Assembly: GCF_041080625.1 (NCBI RefSeq) | Contig: NZ_CP163518.1 | Location: forward strand, 2,294,001-2,358,000 | DNA length: 64,000 bases | Reading direction: 5' to 3' | Origin: Streptomyces sp. CG1 | Lineage (GTDB): Bacteria > Actinomycetota > Actinomycetes > Streptomycetales > Streptomycetaceae | In this document: in pieces, positions 9,801-17,291 of the stretch | How positions within the stretch are numbered: position 1 is the first letter of the stretch | Layout: each line of letters starts with the position of its first letter | Translations under genes and position numbers: made by a program | Notes under the pieces: model-generated | Told to the model about the DNA's origin: nothing | The model's database searches: none | The model's input: only the letters and a program-made list of their open reading frames with translations

Positions 9801-11510
9801 CTCCGCGGAGGCCGCCTCGCGCGCGTGCTCGGTGACCTTGCGGGCGGCCTCACGGGCGGCGTCCCAGGCGGCGACGGCGGCCTTCTCGGCGTCGCTGGCG
9901 GCCAGCGCGGCCCGCGCCGGGTCGGCGTCCGGGGCGCTGTCGTCCAGCCAGCCCGCGCGGACCGCCTCGGCGGTCTCCTGCTCCACCTCGGCGAGGCGCT
10001 GGCGCAGATGCCCGGTCTCGCTGCGGGCGCGCTGCGCCTCGGTCGCGGCGGCGGTGGAGTCGCGGTAGGCGCGGTCGCTGACCTCCTGCAGCGCGGCAGA
10101 GCGCTCCTCCCCCTCGTTGGCGAGTGCCTCGGCGCTCTCGGCGGCCGCGTGCAGGGCCCGTACGAGATCCACGGCGGCCTTGGCGCGCGCGGCGAGCGCG
10201 GGCGCGGCGTCCCGCTCGGCCTCCTGGATGGCGGCGGACACCCGCGCGACACGGTCGGCGGCGGCGCGGTGGCGCAGCACGGCCTCGGCGGCCTGCCAGG
10301 CGGAGTGCAGGGTGCGCGCGTCGGCCAGCTCGCGCTTCTGTGCGGCGGCGGACTTCTCGGCGGCGGCGAGCGCCAACGAGGCGTGCCGGAAGGCGAGTTC
10401 GGCGGCGGTCAGGGCGCTGCGTCCGCGGGCGCCCTCGGAGTGCGTGACGGCGTATGCGGCGGCCGTGACCCGCTGGGCGAGGTCCGCGGCCCGCACCCGC
10501 TCCCGCACCGCCCGCGCGGACAGCCTCCGGGCGAGGGTGCGGGTACGGCGCTCGGCGCCGGCGTGGATGTCACGCGCGCGTGAGCGGGCCTCGGCGGCCT
10601 CGACGATCCGGCCGAGCAGGTCGACCGACCCGGCGGTGAAGTCCCGTTCGGCGATCAGTTCGGCGCGTCGGCCCAGCTTGTTGCCGAAGCCGCTGACCAG
10701 GTCGGCGAGGCCGTCGGTGTCACGGGTGTCGGTGACGGCGCGCAGCAGCAGGTCGGTGAAGTCGGAGTCCTTCTTGACCGCGAAGAGACCGGCCGCCTCG
10801 CCCTCGTCGGCGTTCATCTCCCGCTGGTAGCGGAAGAGTTCGGGGTCGAGGCCGAGGTCGCCGAGGTGCTCGATCCAGCGGTCGTGGATCTCCTCCCAGT
10901 GCACCTCCAGATGGGGGTAGGTCTTGCCCGCCTCCATCAGGGCGTCGCGGAAGCCCTTCATGGTGCGGCGCCGGCCCTGGGCGCCGGAGGCGCCCTCGAC
11001 GGGCGGCCGTACGGCGGTGGCCTCGGCGACCGGAAGGTTGTCCAGGCTCAGGCCGGGCCCGGGCCGGAACGAGTACCAGGCCTCGGCGAACTTCCGCGGG
11101 TCGTTGGACACCTGCCGCCCGCGCCACTCGCTCACCTTGCCGACGACGACGCACTCGCCGGTCTGCACATGCTGCCACTCCAGCGCCACGTGTCCGCAGT
11201 CGTCGGCCAGCAGGAACTTGCGCAGCACACCGGAGCTGGCGCCGCCGAGGGTGTTGCGGTGGCCCGGCAGCATGACCGAGAAGATCAGCTTGAGCAGGAC
11301 GGACTTGCCGCCGCCGTTCTCCAGGAAGAGCACGCCGGCGGGCGCGGGCCGGCGCGGCGGGCCGGACGGCTCCTCCTCGAAGAACTCCGCCTGCATGGGC
11401 GCCGGGTCGGGCACGGGCTCGCCGACACCCCGCAGGTCAAGCACGGTGTCGGCATAGCGCGCACCGGCGGGACCGATGGAGTAGAGGCGGACCCGGGACA
11501 GCTCGTACAT
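6867..11510 (-). CDS. Giant SMC/MukB/JetC-like coiled-coil ATPase
   Basis: Protein of 1547 aa built like a Rad50/MukB-type ATPase: an N-terminal head half with Walker A LFLENGGGKS (61-70), about 1300 residues of Ala/Glu/Arg-rich heptad sequence with a probable hinge in the middle, then a C-terminal head half with ABC signature FSGGQ (1415-1419) and Walker B GTLFLDN (D1453, N1454). The residue after the Walker B Asp is Asn rather than the catalytic Glu usual in SMC heads (codon 7149-7151). It is last in a three-gene minus-strand set behind a winged-helix protein and a kleisin-like protein, the gene order of MukFEB/MksFEB and of Wadjet JetABC. No JetD-like nuclease is adjacent. A role in chromosome or plasmid DNA handling is inferred. 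A generic SbcC-like repair ATPase is the alternative. Confidence 0.75.
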   Translation of the reverse strand: MYELSRVRLYSIGPAGARYADTVLDLRGVGEPVPDPAPMQAEFFEEEPSGPPRRPAPAGVLFLENGGGKSVLLKLIFSVMLPGHRNTLGGASSGVLRKFLLADDCGHVALEWQHVQTGECVVVGKVSEWRGRQVSNDPRKFAEAWYSFRPGPGLSLDNLPVAEATAVRPPVEGASGAQGRRRTMKGFRDALMEAGKTYPHLEVHWEEIHDRWIEHLGDLGLDPELFRYQREMNADEGEAAGLFAVKKDSDFTDLLLRAVTDTRDTDGLADLVSGFGNKLGRRAELIAERDFTAGSVDLLGRIVEAAEARSRARDIHAGAERRTRTLARRLSARAVRERVRAADLAQRVTAAAYAVTHSEGARGRSALTAAELAFRHASLALAAAEKSAAAQKRELADARTLHSAWQAAEAVLRHRAAADRVARVSAAIQEAERDAAPALAARAKAAVDLVRALHAAAESAEALANEGEERSAALQEVSDRAYRDSTAAATEAQRARSETGHLRQRLAEVEQETAEAVRAGWLDDSAPDADPARAALAASDAEKAAVAAWDAAREAARKVTEHAREAASAESRAELTAARAADAATAAERAHEAERRLAESLAAEERLAELLSLPGAPGRARVPAPRADMDDDTRAGSAADSAVPAEGPLTSEELDRFADELRELLDDAVSSAERHLFELRTAAADDSRILGALGDGGLLPPGPDVLATVEFLGEHGIPALPGWRYLAQAVDPADHARVLAARPELVDGVIITDPDTHARAREALGDAALLPRSAVAVGTAAALLAPPPADSAAPGDVFLVPPNPAMHDEHAADEERQALRARATERDEEIRTLAARLGKDRELAARLSSWRTGCPAGRLTELAQAAEESRAFAGETEAELAAARTLRAEADEAAAEAAQVRDERQETAQKARRAADALAGLAHRLRERAGWQARLRELADEATESEARAQACLERARAADEDRRAAQRAADDARRTARALRAERSEIAGAPDDVPVEDADAPKASLPALREAYRAASQVYEKVGVGADLRAEQARAESDESAARADLDRLSNKVRTRAEQLLQSPDGSDGPSRQAAAARAEELVQLLETRMSTASEQLGRLRGEAERHSPEDGEAHTELPEELQPRDAEHAQALLRTATGELASRTEALTEAREAHAELLEAHRAAEDAVGGFDEIAAMLRDLLREHAPEEEQEEPEPYPGSLEEARHSSAEARRSLRGCAADLSAAEAAVREAGDVLVRHANSTRYEQVRTPARQQIRELPAAALPEHAQKWADAFAPRLRVLTDELAQLERNRDSIVDRLRGLVESALATLRSAQRLSRLPEGLGEWSGQEFLRIRFEEPDQATLTERLGEVIDEATRAAVKKNSDLRRDGMSLLLRGVAAALQPKGVAVEILKPDAVLRAERVPVGQMGDVFSGGQLLTAAIALYCTMAALRSNDRGRDKHRHAGTLFLDNPIGRANATYLLELQRAVSDALGVQLLYTTGLFDTTALAEFPLVIRLRNDADLRAGLKYISVEEHLRPGLPQQAQAGEAVHSEITATRMFKKPA

Positions 11511-11573
11511 GGCGGACTCTCGTAAGTCTGGTGAAAGGTGCGGTGGTTCAGGGGCTTGTGGCGCTTGTGCGCC

Positions 11574-12452
11574 TCAGGAGTGGAACGGCAGCCCGGCGTC
11601 GGCCACCAGCTCCAGGTCCTCGGTGTCGTCGGCGGGCAGCAGGCTGGCCGTGCCGTCGGTCACCGGTACGACGCCCAGCTCGAGCAGTTCGGCCAGGGCG
11701 GCGCTCCCTGCCATGTCCCGGACCTGGAGCTGGTAGCGGGCCGTGGTGCGGTACGTGCCGCCGCTGTCGTCGCCGGTGCGCTGCAGAAAACCCGAGTCGG
11801 TGAGGAAGGCCAGGGCCTTGGCGACGATGCCGGTGGTGGAGGCGGCCGGGCGGCGGGCGTCCTTGGTGGCGCCGGTGGCGCTGCGTCTGGCCCAGATCCG
11901 CCAGGCGGCCTCAAGGCCGGGCGCGTCGGTCGCCGGGTCGGTGTTCTCGCCCAGTTCCCCGGCCCGTTCCTCCAGGCGCCGGCAGGCCTGCCGTACGAAC
12001 GCGTCGACGCCGTTGACGGTGACGCGGCCGATGTAGGTGTCGTCGGCCAGGTCCTCCGGGCGCGGGAACGCCAGTGCGGCGGCGGCGAGATGGGCGAGGC
12101 CGTGCAGGAAGCGGTCGCCGGAGTCGGCGGCGGTGCGACGCGCGTAGTCACCCATGCGGACGGCGAACACCGAGTCCTCGGCGGCTGTCACGGCCATCCC
12201 CGCCCGCGGGGAGACCTCCAGCACGACGAGGCCCAGACCGGCGGCGACGGCGTCGGCGAGCCGCGCGAACGCCGGGTCGTCCCGGTAGCGGCGCAGCAGC
12301 TCCGTGTACTCCTGGTCCCGCGCGGGCTGCAGCTTGGGCTGCAGCCCGAAGGCGACGAGCCGCGCCGCGTCGGCGGCGTCGGCGGGGGTGGCGGCGGAAC
12401 CGGCCGGCGCGGCGGCGGGCTCGGGCTCACTCCGGTCGACGTGCTCGGTCAC
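11574..12452 (-). CDS. Winged-helix partner of SMC-like ATPase (MukE/JetB-like candidate)
   Basis: Unrecognised protein of about 292 aa. GTG at 12452 has AAGGAG eight bases upstream and is preferred to upstream in-frame alternatives. The first 40 residues are acidic and Ala/Pro-rich. The core is helical, and the C-terminal half (around GIVAKALAFLTDSGFLQRTGD and GTYRTTARYQLQVRDM) looks like a winged-helix unit. It sits 31 bp after the kleisin-like gene and 63 bp before the SMC-like gene. In MukBEF, MksBEF and JetABC systems the middle gene encodes a small tandem winged-helix dimer (MukE/JetB) that binds the kleisin. Position, size and fold suggestion fit that role, but I see no direct sequence signature, so the assignment is inference. 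Confidence 0.6.
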   Translation of the reverse strand: MTEHVDRSEPEPAAAPAGSAATPADAADAARLVAFGLQPKLQPARDQEYTELLRRYRDDPAFARLADAVAAGLGLVVLEVSPRAGMAVTAAEDSVFAVRMGDYARRTAADSGDRFLHGLAHLAAAALAFPRPEDLADDTYIGRVTVNGVDAFVRQACRRLEERAGELGENTDPATDAPGLEAAWRIWARRSATGATKDARRPAASTTGIVAKALAFLTDSGFLQRTGDDSGGTYRTTARYQLQVRDMAGSAALAELLELGVVPVTDGTASLLPADDTEDLELVADAGLPFHS

Positions 12453-12483
12453 GGCTTCGGCTCCTTGTCGCGTTCTTGTTTGC

Positions 12484-14013
12484 TCATGCTGCTTCCGTCC
12501 GGTCCGCAGCCATCCCCGCCGCATCCAGCAACGCGGTCCCCACGATCAGATCGGCCCCGCCGAACTCGGGATCGTCCAGCTCGGTCCCGTCGTCCACGGC
12601 GAACAACAGCTTCTCCTCGCCCTGCCGGTAGGCCGTACCGACAGCGGGACTGGCCGCGTGGACCGCCAACAGGGCCACCAGATAGGCCAGATCGGGATCC
12701 CCGGTCCGCCGTGCCTCGGCCAGCAGGCCCGACAGTCTGCGCGGCGCATCGGCTGGAAGGTCCAGCAGCTCCATCGCGGCGGCCAGTTGCTCCTCGCTGA
12801 ACCGGCTGTCGTCCGGCGTGGCGATCAGATCCGGCTCCGGCATCTCCGCGCCCAGATGCTCCCGCTCCACCGGCGGCGTCAGCAGGATCTCGACAAGGTC
12901 GCCGACCCGAACCGACACCGGCGTACGCAGCCCCGTGCCGTTCGCGAAGAACGCGTCCGTGACCCGGATCGCCTGTTCCAGCGGCAACGGCAGGACGGGG
13001 GCGAGGAGATGGCCGTACAGGTCCGTCCCGGAGGTGGTCGCCGGTGTGGCGAAGGCCTGCCGGTCCTGTTCGGCGCGGAACAGCGGGCCCGCCTCCAGCA
13101 GCCGCGACTGCAGCTGGGTGTGCCGCCGGATGCAGTCCTTGACGATGTCGACCAGCTCGGCGGCACGCCGCTTGTGCTCGGGCTCCTCGGTCTCGTCGCG
13201 GGCCTTGCGGATGTTCGTGAGGATCGCGTTCTCGTGGCGGTAGCGGTCGGCCACGTGGTCCAGGGCCTCGGCGATCATGTCGGGCACGGCGCCCAGCCAG
13301 TCGACCGCGCGGACGTTGCGCCGGGTGGCTTCCAGGGCGCGGCGCAGGGTCTCCGAGTACTGCACCGTGCGGTAGCGGGCCTGCTCGGCGGCGAGCTGGG
13401 CGTCGGCCAGCCGGCCGCGGCTGATCAGCACCTCCAGCTTGACCTCGGCGGCGATCTGGGCGCTGGTGACGTCGGTGTCGAGGGCGCCGACGAGGACGTT
13501 GACCGCCTCGTCCGTCGTGCGCAGATAGACCGTGCCGCCGGGGCCGGGGACCTCTTCGATCAGCTTGAAGTCGTAGTCCCTGCGGACGTACGTGCCGTCC
13601 GAGGCGAAGGTGCCGTAGACGGCGCGGAAACCGCGGTCGACACTGCCGACGTTGATCAGGTTCTCCAGGACCCAGCGGGCCACGCGCTCGTGCTCGGCGG
13701 TGGGCCGGTGCGCGGCCTGGGCGGCGATGCGCGGGACGAGCCGGGCCACGATCTGCTCGTGGTCGGCGCCGGTGTCGAAGTCCATGTTGAGCGTGACCAG
13801 GTCGATGGCGGCGAGAGCCACCTCGGCCATGCCGTACACCGAGTACTCACCGGCCAGATTGGCCTTGCGCGCGTCGAGGTCGTGCAGCGGCGCGGTGCAG
13901 GCGAGCGCGCGCAGCCGCCGCGCCAGTCCCTCGTCGGCGGCCGGGCCCGGTGCCGGGCGCGGCCCCGCGCTGAGCTGGGGCGGAACGCTGTCCGTCGGTG
14001 CAGGCGAAGTCAC
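12484..14013 (-). CDS. Kleisin-like subunit of SMC-like system (MukF/JetA-like candidate)
   Basis: Unrecognised protein of about 509 aa. A GTG start at 14013 is chosen because a TAGTCT -10-like hexamer lies exactly 7 nt upstream, the layout of a leaderless Streptomyces mRNA; an ATG 30 bp further upstream has no ribosome-binding site. The N-terminal third contains a helical/winged-helix-like block (GMAEVALAAIDLVTLNMDF to FRAVYGTFASDGTYVRRDYDFKL). The middle is a long helical stretch (about 190-330) rich in Arg/Glu/Gln. The C-terminus is compact (EEQLAAAMELLDLPADAPRRL). This head-helical-neck-tail plan and its place as first gene before a winged-helix protein and a giant SMC-like ATPase match MukF/MksF/JetA kleisins. 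The identification is structural and contextual only. Confidence 0.6.
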   Translation of the reverse strand: MTSPAPTDSVPPQLSAGPRPAPGPAADEGLARRLRALACTAPLHDLDARKANLAGEYSVYGMAEVALAAIDLVTLNMDFDTGADHEQIVARLVPRIAAQAAHRPTAEHERVARWVLENLINVGSVDRGFRAVYGTFASDGTYVRRDYDFKLIEEVPGPGGTVYLRTTDEAVNVLVGALDTDVTSAQIAAEVKLEVLISRGRLADAQLAAEQARYRTVQYSETLRRALEATRRNVRAVDWLGAVPDMIAEALDHVADRYRHENAILTNIRKARDETEEPEHKRRAAELVDIVKDCIRRHTQLQSRLLEAGPLFRAEQDRQAFATPATTSGTDLYGHLLAPVLPLPLEQAIRVTDAFFANGTGLRTPVSVRVGDLVEILLTPPVEREHLGAEMPEPDLIATPDDSRFSEEQLAAAMELLDLPADAPRRLSGLLAEARRTGDPDLAYLVALLAVHAASPAVGTAYRQGEEKLLFAVDDGTELDDPEFGGADLIVGTALLDAAGMAADRTEAA

Positions 14014-14020
14014 GGTGCAC

Positions 14021-14026
14021 AGACTA
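14021..14026 (-). promoter_or_regulatory. Putative -10 hexamer of leaderless kleisin-like gene
   Basis: On the minus strand TAGTCT lies 7 nt before the GTG at 14013. TANNNT at this distance from a start codon is the usual arrangement for leaderless transcripts in Streptomyces. No convincing -35 was found, so confidence is low. Confidence 0.3.
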
Positions 14027-14106
14027 GGTCCTCGGTCTGACATCGACCCAAACGAGCGGCTCCGCGGTGTTTGGCCGACAGAGCCGACCGATGCGGCACC
14101 GGGCCC

Positions 14107-14796
14107 CTACGGGGCGACCCGTCGCCGGTACACCTCCACCACCCGCTCCAGCGAGTCCCTGAGGTACGTCTCCAGCAGCTGCTCGGCCTCGCGCTTGTCG
14201 CCGGCCTGCAGCGCCCGCAGGATCTCGCGGTTGCGGGCGAGGTAGGGCTCGTGCAGCCGGCGCGGGTCGTCGACGACGTGGAAGGCGAGCCGCAGTTCGG
14301 CGAAGACGCTGCGCATCAGTTCGTCGGTGCGTTCGCTGCCGGCGAGGGCGACCAGTTCCCGATGGAAGTGGATGTTGGCGGTGCCCAGCACCTTCCAGTC
14401 GTTCCCGGCGGCCGCCGACTCGCCCTCGGCCACGGCCGCGGCCACCCCCTCCAGCCCGTACGGCGGCTCGCCGAGCCCGCGGACGACGGCGCACTCGATC
14501 AGGGAGCGCATGCGGTAGATGTCCTCGACGTCCTCGACGGTCAGGACCCGCACGAACACACCGCGGTTGAGTTCGTGGACCAGCAGGCGTTCGTGCGTGA
14601 GCAGCCGGAACGCCTCACGCAGGGTGTTGCGGGACACCCCGAGCGCCCCGCCGATGCCGTCCTCCGACAGCCGGGTGCCGGGCGGGAAGTACCCGTCGGC
14701 GATACGGGTCCGGAGGATGTCCGACACCCGTTCCGCCGTGCTCGTGCGCCCCAGGAGCGCACGGTCGTCGGCCAGTGCCGTCAACTGCTCTGCCAT
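14107..14796 (-). CDS. GntR/FCD-family transcriptional regulator
   Basis: Regulator of 229 aa. The N-terminal GntR winged helix is visible at about 20-85 (AERVSDILRTRIADGYFPPGTRLSE followed by GALGVSRNTLREAFRLL). The rest is an all-helical FCD effector domain with metal-ligand His residues in NIHFHRELVALAG and in the later ELRLAFHVVDDP segment. A 13-bp inverted repeat about 50 bp upstream of the start is a likely own operator. FCD regulators commonly sense small carboxylates and control catabolic genes; whether this one controls the choline cluster, the SMC-like genes or something else cannot be decided from sequence. The SMC-like operon starts about 90 bp downstream on the same strand, with its own putative promoter. 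Confidence 0.88.
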   Translation of the reverse strand: MAEQLTALADDRALLGRTSTAERVSDILRTRIADGYFPPGTRLSEDGIGGALGVSRNTLREAFRLLTHERLLVHELNRGVFVRVLTVEDVEDIYRMRSLIECAVVRGLGEPPYGLEGVAAAVAEGESAAAGNDWKVLGTANIHFHRELVALAGSERTDELMRSVFAELRLAFHVVDDPRRLHEPYLARNREILRALQAGDKREAEQLLETYLRDSLERVVEVYRRRVAP

Positions 14797-14847
14797 GCCC
14801 GGAATTCAATCGCACGTACCGGGACGAGACAACATGCGTATTGAAGG

Positions 14848-14860
14848 ATCGTTGAACGAT
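14848..14860. promoter_or_regulatory. Inverted repeat, probable GntR operator
   Basis: Perfect palindrome ATCGTT-G-AACGAT, 51-64 bp upstream of the GntR/FCD start on the minus strand. Length and form suit a GntR dimer. Autoregulation is inferred. Confidence 0.5.
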
Positions 14861-14932
14861 ACTCCGATCACTGACGGCCACAACGACCCCTCACCGCCGG
14901 CCACCACGGTCCTCGGGTGGCTGTCGACCACC

Positions 14933-14960
14933 GCCGGGCCCGCTCCCGCGCGGGCCCGGC
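14933..14960 (-). terminator. Hairpin downstream of SGNH/glycosyltransferase cassette
   Basis: Perfect 11-bp GC stem (GCCGGGCCCGC and its complement) with a 6-nt loop, about 100 bp after the SGNH hydrolase stop on the minus strand. There is no U-tract, as is common for Streptomyces terminators. The rest of 14797-15057 shows only the GntR operator and no credible gene. Confidence 0.55.
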
Positions 14961-15057
14961 CCGGTGAACTCCTCGGCGGAGCCTGGTCCCCGGCGCGGTC
15001 CAGGTCCGTCGGAAGGGCGCCCGGCGGTCTCGCGGTCAGACCTCCGGCCGCCGGACG

Positions 15058-16119
15058 CTACCCGGTGATCGCGGTGGTCGGTGCCGCCGGCGTTCCGACC
15101 CCCGCGCAGGCCGTGTCCGGCGCGGTGGCCTCGCGGGCCGTGTCCACCCTCGCGGCAGCGAGGACGGTGCCTCCCGTCGTGGCCGCTCGCGCGGGAGCCG
15201 GGATCACCGTCGGGTTCGTGCCCCCAGGGCGCCGCTGAGCCTCGGCGTCCTCTCTGGTGCCCTCCGTCAGAGCCGTCAGGGCCGCGGACACCGCCGCCGA
15301 GGCACTCACGTCGAGGCGGGCACTGGTGCCCCGGGCCCGGTGGCGCATTTCGTCGGCCGCCAGGCGGAACAGCTGCGGCAGCAGATCGTGGCAGCGCCGG
15401 ACCACCCAGCCGGTGCCCGCCGTGGCCAGCCACAGCAGGCTCGCCGCCTTGGTCGGCGCGGGGAACTCCGGCTCGGGTGACGGCGGCTGCCCCGTCGCGC
15501 GGCCCGCCTCGGCGAGCAGGGCGTGGAAGCGGACGGCGAGCTGCCGGTGCCCGCGCTCGCCCGGGTGCAGCCGGTCCGCGCTCCACAGCGCCCGGTCGGT
15601 GATCCAGGTGCCGTCCGCGGCGTGCAGGTGGACGGCCCCGTAGCGCTCGGACAGCGCGTGAACGATCGTGTTGACGGCCCGTTGCCGGCGGGCCAGCGGG
15701 CGGGCCAGGGCGCCCGGCAGGCCCAGCATCGCGCCGGGATCGGGCAGACAGGCGGTGAGCACGGTGGCGCCCGCGCGCGTGAAGGTCGCGTAGACCTGGT
15801 CGAGGTGGGCGGCCACCGCCTGGATGTCGAAGGTGCGGCGCAGTGTGTCGTTGACGCCGATCACCACCGAGACCACGTCGGGACGGAGTTCGAGGGCGGC
15901 CGGCGTCTGCCGCTCCATGACGTCACGGGTCTGTGCGCCGCTGACCGCAAGGTTGGTGAACTGCACGCCGTCGGCCGTCTCGGCGAGGGAGGGCGCGAGC
16001 AGCGCGGCCCAGCCCCGCCAGCCGTCCCCGGCGGGGTCGCCCACGCCCTGGGTGAGCGAGTCCCCGAGGGCGACGAAGCGGACGGGTCTCATGCCCCGCC
16101 CTCCGGCACCGTGCGTCAT
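15058..16119 (-). CDS. SGNH/GDSL-family hydrolase
   Basis: Protein of 353 aa. ATG at 16119 overlaps the stop of the preceding glycosyltransferase as ATGA, so translation is coupled. SGNH blocks: GDSLTQG (block I, nucleophile Ser, about 18-24), the block II region NLAVSGAQTRDV, block III IGVNDTLR, and block V DRLHPGERGH with catalytic Asp and His (about 210). After about residue 230 there is an extra C-terminal tail, Ala/Thr/Arg-rich and probably disordered, ending ITG. No signal peptide or membrane helix is evident. Partnership with two GT4 glycosyltransferases suggests an esterase or acyl-remodelling step on a glycolipid or glycan, but the substrate is unknown. Confidence 0.85.
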   Translation of the reverse strand: MTHGAGGRGMRPVRFVALGDSLTQGVGDPAGDGWRGWAALLAPSLAETADGVQFTNLAVSGAQTRDVMERQTPAALELRPDVVSVVIGVNDTLRRTFDIQAVAAHLDQVYATFTRAGATVLTACLPDPGAMLGLPGALARPLARRQRAVNTIVHALSERYGAVHLHAADGTWITDRALWSADRLHPGERGHRQLAVRFHALLAEAGRATGQPPSPEPEFPAPTKAASLLWLATAGTGWVVRRCHDLLPQLFRLAADEMRHRARGTSARLDVSASAAVSAALTALTEGTREDAEAQRRPGGTNPTVIPAPARAATTGGTVLAAARVDTAREATAPDTACAGVGTPAAPTTAITG

Positions 16120-17291
16120 GCCACGCCCTCCGTCACGGAGCGCCGGACGCCGGTGGGGCGGAGCACCTCGGCGTCGTGGGCCGCCAGGAACGATTCCACG
16201 GCCGTTCCCCAGCCGAAGCACTCGGCACGCGCGCGTGCCGCCTCGCGCCGTTCGGGTTCGCCGCGGTCGAGGAGCATTTCCACGGCGTCGGCGAACGCCT
16301 CGCCGCGGTCGGCGGCGGTGGCCCCGGCGGAGCCGATGACCTCGGGCAGCGCGGAGGACGCGCTCGCCACGACGGGCGTGCCGCACGCCATGGCCTCCAG
16401 GGCGGCGAGCCCGAAGGTCTCGGCGGGCCCGGGCGCGAGGGCGACGTCCGCGCTGGCCTGGAGGGCGCCGAGCGCGGCCCGGTCGGCGACGTGCCCGAGG
16501 AACGTCACCGGCAGCCCGAGCTCCCGCGCGCGCTGCTCGAGGCGGGCCTTGAGCGGTCCGTCCCCGGCCACCACGAGCACCGCCCGCCGCCCGCGGCGCA
16601 GCAGCGCCTCCAGGGCGTCGAGGGCCGTGCCGGGCCGCTTCTCCACGGACAGCCGCGAGCACATGACGAGCAGCGCCTCGCCACCGCGCGCGTGGAGGGT
16701 GCGCAGGCCCGGGTCGTGCAGCGTGGGGTGCCGTTCCATCAGGTCGACACCGAGGGGAGCGCGTACGACGTTGCGGGCGCCGATGCGCACGAACTCGCGC
16801 TCGGCGAACTCGGTCGTGCACACCACCCGCGAGTAGACGTGCGCGGTACGGGTGTTGAGGGCGTCGGCTGCCCGGCGGGAGAGGTTCTCGGACAGACCCC
16901 AGGTGCGCAGCACGCCGTCGGCGGTCTCGTGGGAGACCATCACGGCGGGCACGCGCGCGCGGCGGGCCCAGCGGCCGGTCCAGCGCAGGGTCGTACGGTC
17001 GGAGACCTCCAGGCGGTCCGGGGCCAGCTCCTCCAGGAGGGCGGCCACGCGCCGCTTGTCGGTGAGGACGCGGTAGCCGCCGGTGCCGGGCAGCAGCGGG
17101 CCGGGCAGGGTGATGACCCGGCCCTGCTCGGTGTCGCGGTCGGTGTGCCGTTCGCCGGGCACGATGAGCACCGCTTCATGGCCGGCGGCCTGGAAGCCCT
17201 TGCCGAGCTCGCGCAGGGCGGTGCGCAGACCGCCGGAGGCCGGGGCGACGAAGTTGGCGAGCCGGACGATGCGCAGGGACTGGCCGGTCAT
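16116..17291 (-). CDS. GT4-family glycosyltransferase (second of pair)
   Basis: GT-B fold glycosyltransferase of 391 aa. ATG at 17291 forms an ATGA overlap with the preceding gene. N-terminal Rossmann half contains a Gly-rich acceptor loop (FVAPASGGLRTALRELGKG) and a SHETADGVLRTWG region. The C-terminal half has the donor-site features MCSRLSVEKRPGTALDAL, VVAGDGPLKARLE, FLGHVADRAALGAL and the EX7E motif in ETFGLAALEAMACGTPVVAS. This matches GT4 mannosyl/glucosyltransferases acting on phosphatidylinositol mannosides or polyprenyl/diacylglycerol acceptors. It is the middle gene of a three-gene coupled cassette. Sugar and acceptor are not determined. Confidence 0.87.
   Translation of the reverse strand: MTGQSLRIVRLANFVAPASGGLRTALRELGKGFQAAGHEAVLIVPGERHTDRDTEQGRVITLPGPLLPGTGGYRVLTDKRRVAALLEELAPDRLEVSDRTTLRWTGRWARRARVPAVMVSHETADGVLRTWGLSENLSRRAADALNTRTAHVYSRVVCTTEFAEREFVRIGARNVVRAPLGVDLMERHPTLHDPGLRTLHARGGEALLVMCSRLSVEKRPGTALDALEALLRRGRRAVLVVAGDGPLKARLEQRARELGLPVTFLGHVADRAALGALQASADVALAPGPAETFGLAALEAMACGTPVVASASSALPEVIGSAGATAADRGEAFADAVEMLLDRGEPERREAARARAECFGWGTAVESFLAAHDAEVLRPTGVRRSVTEGVA

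Noticed and set aside
7887..10583. A very long plus-strand open frame opposite the SMC-like gene
   Set aside because: Gly/Ala/Arg-rich mirror of the coiled-coil gene; such frames arise from high GC bias. No motifs and no start signals.
12304..14040. Plus-strand frame opposite the kleisin-like gene
   Set aside because: Antisense shadow with no domain; codon-position GC bias fits the minus-strand gene.
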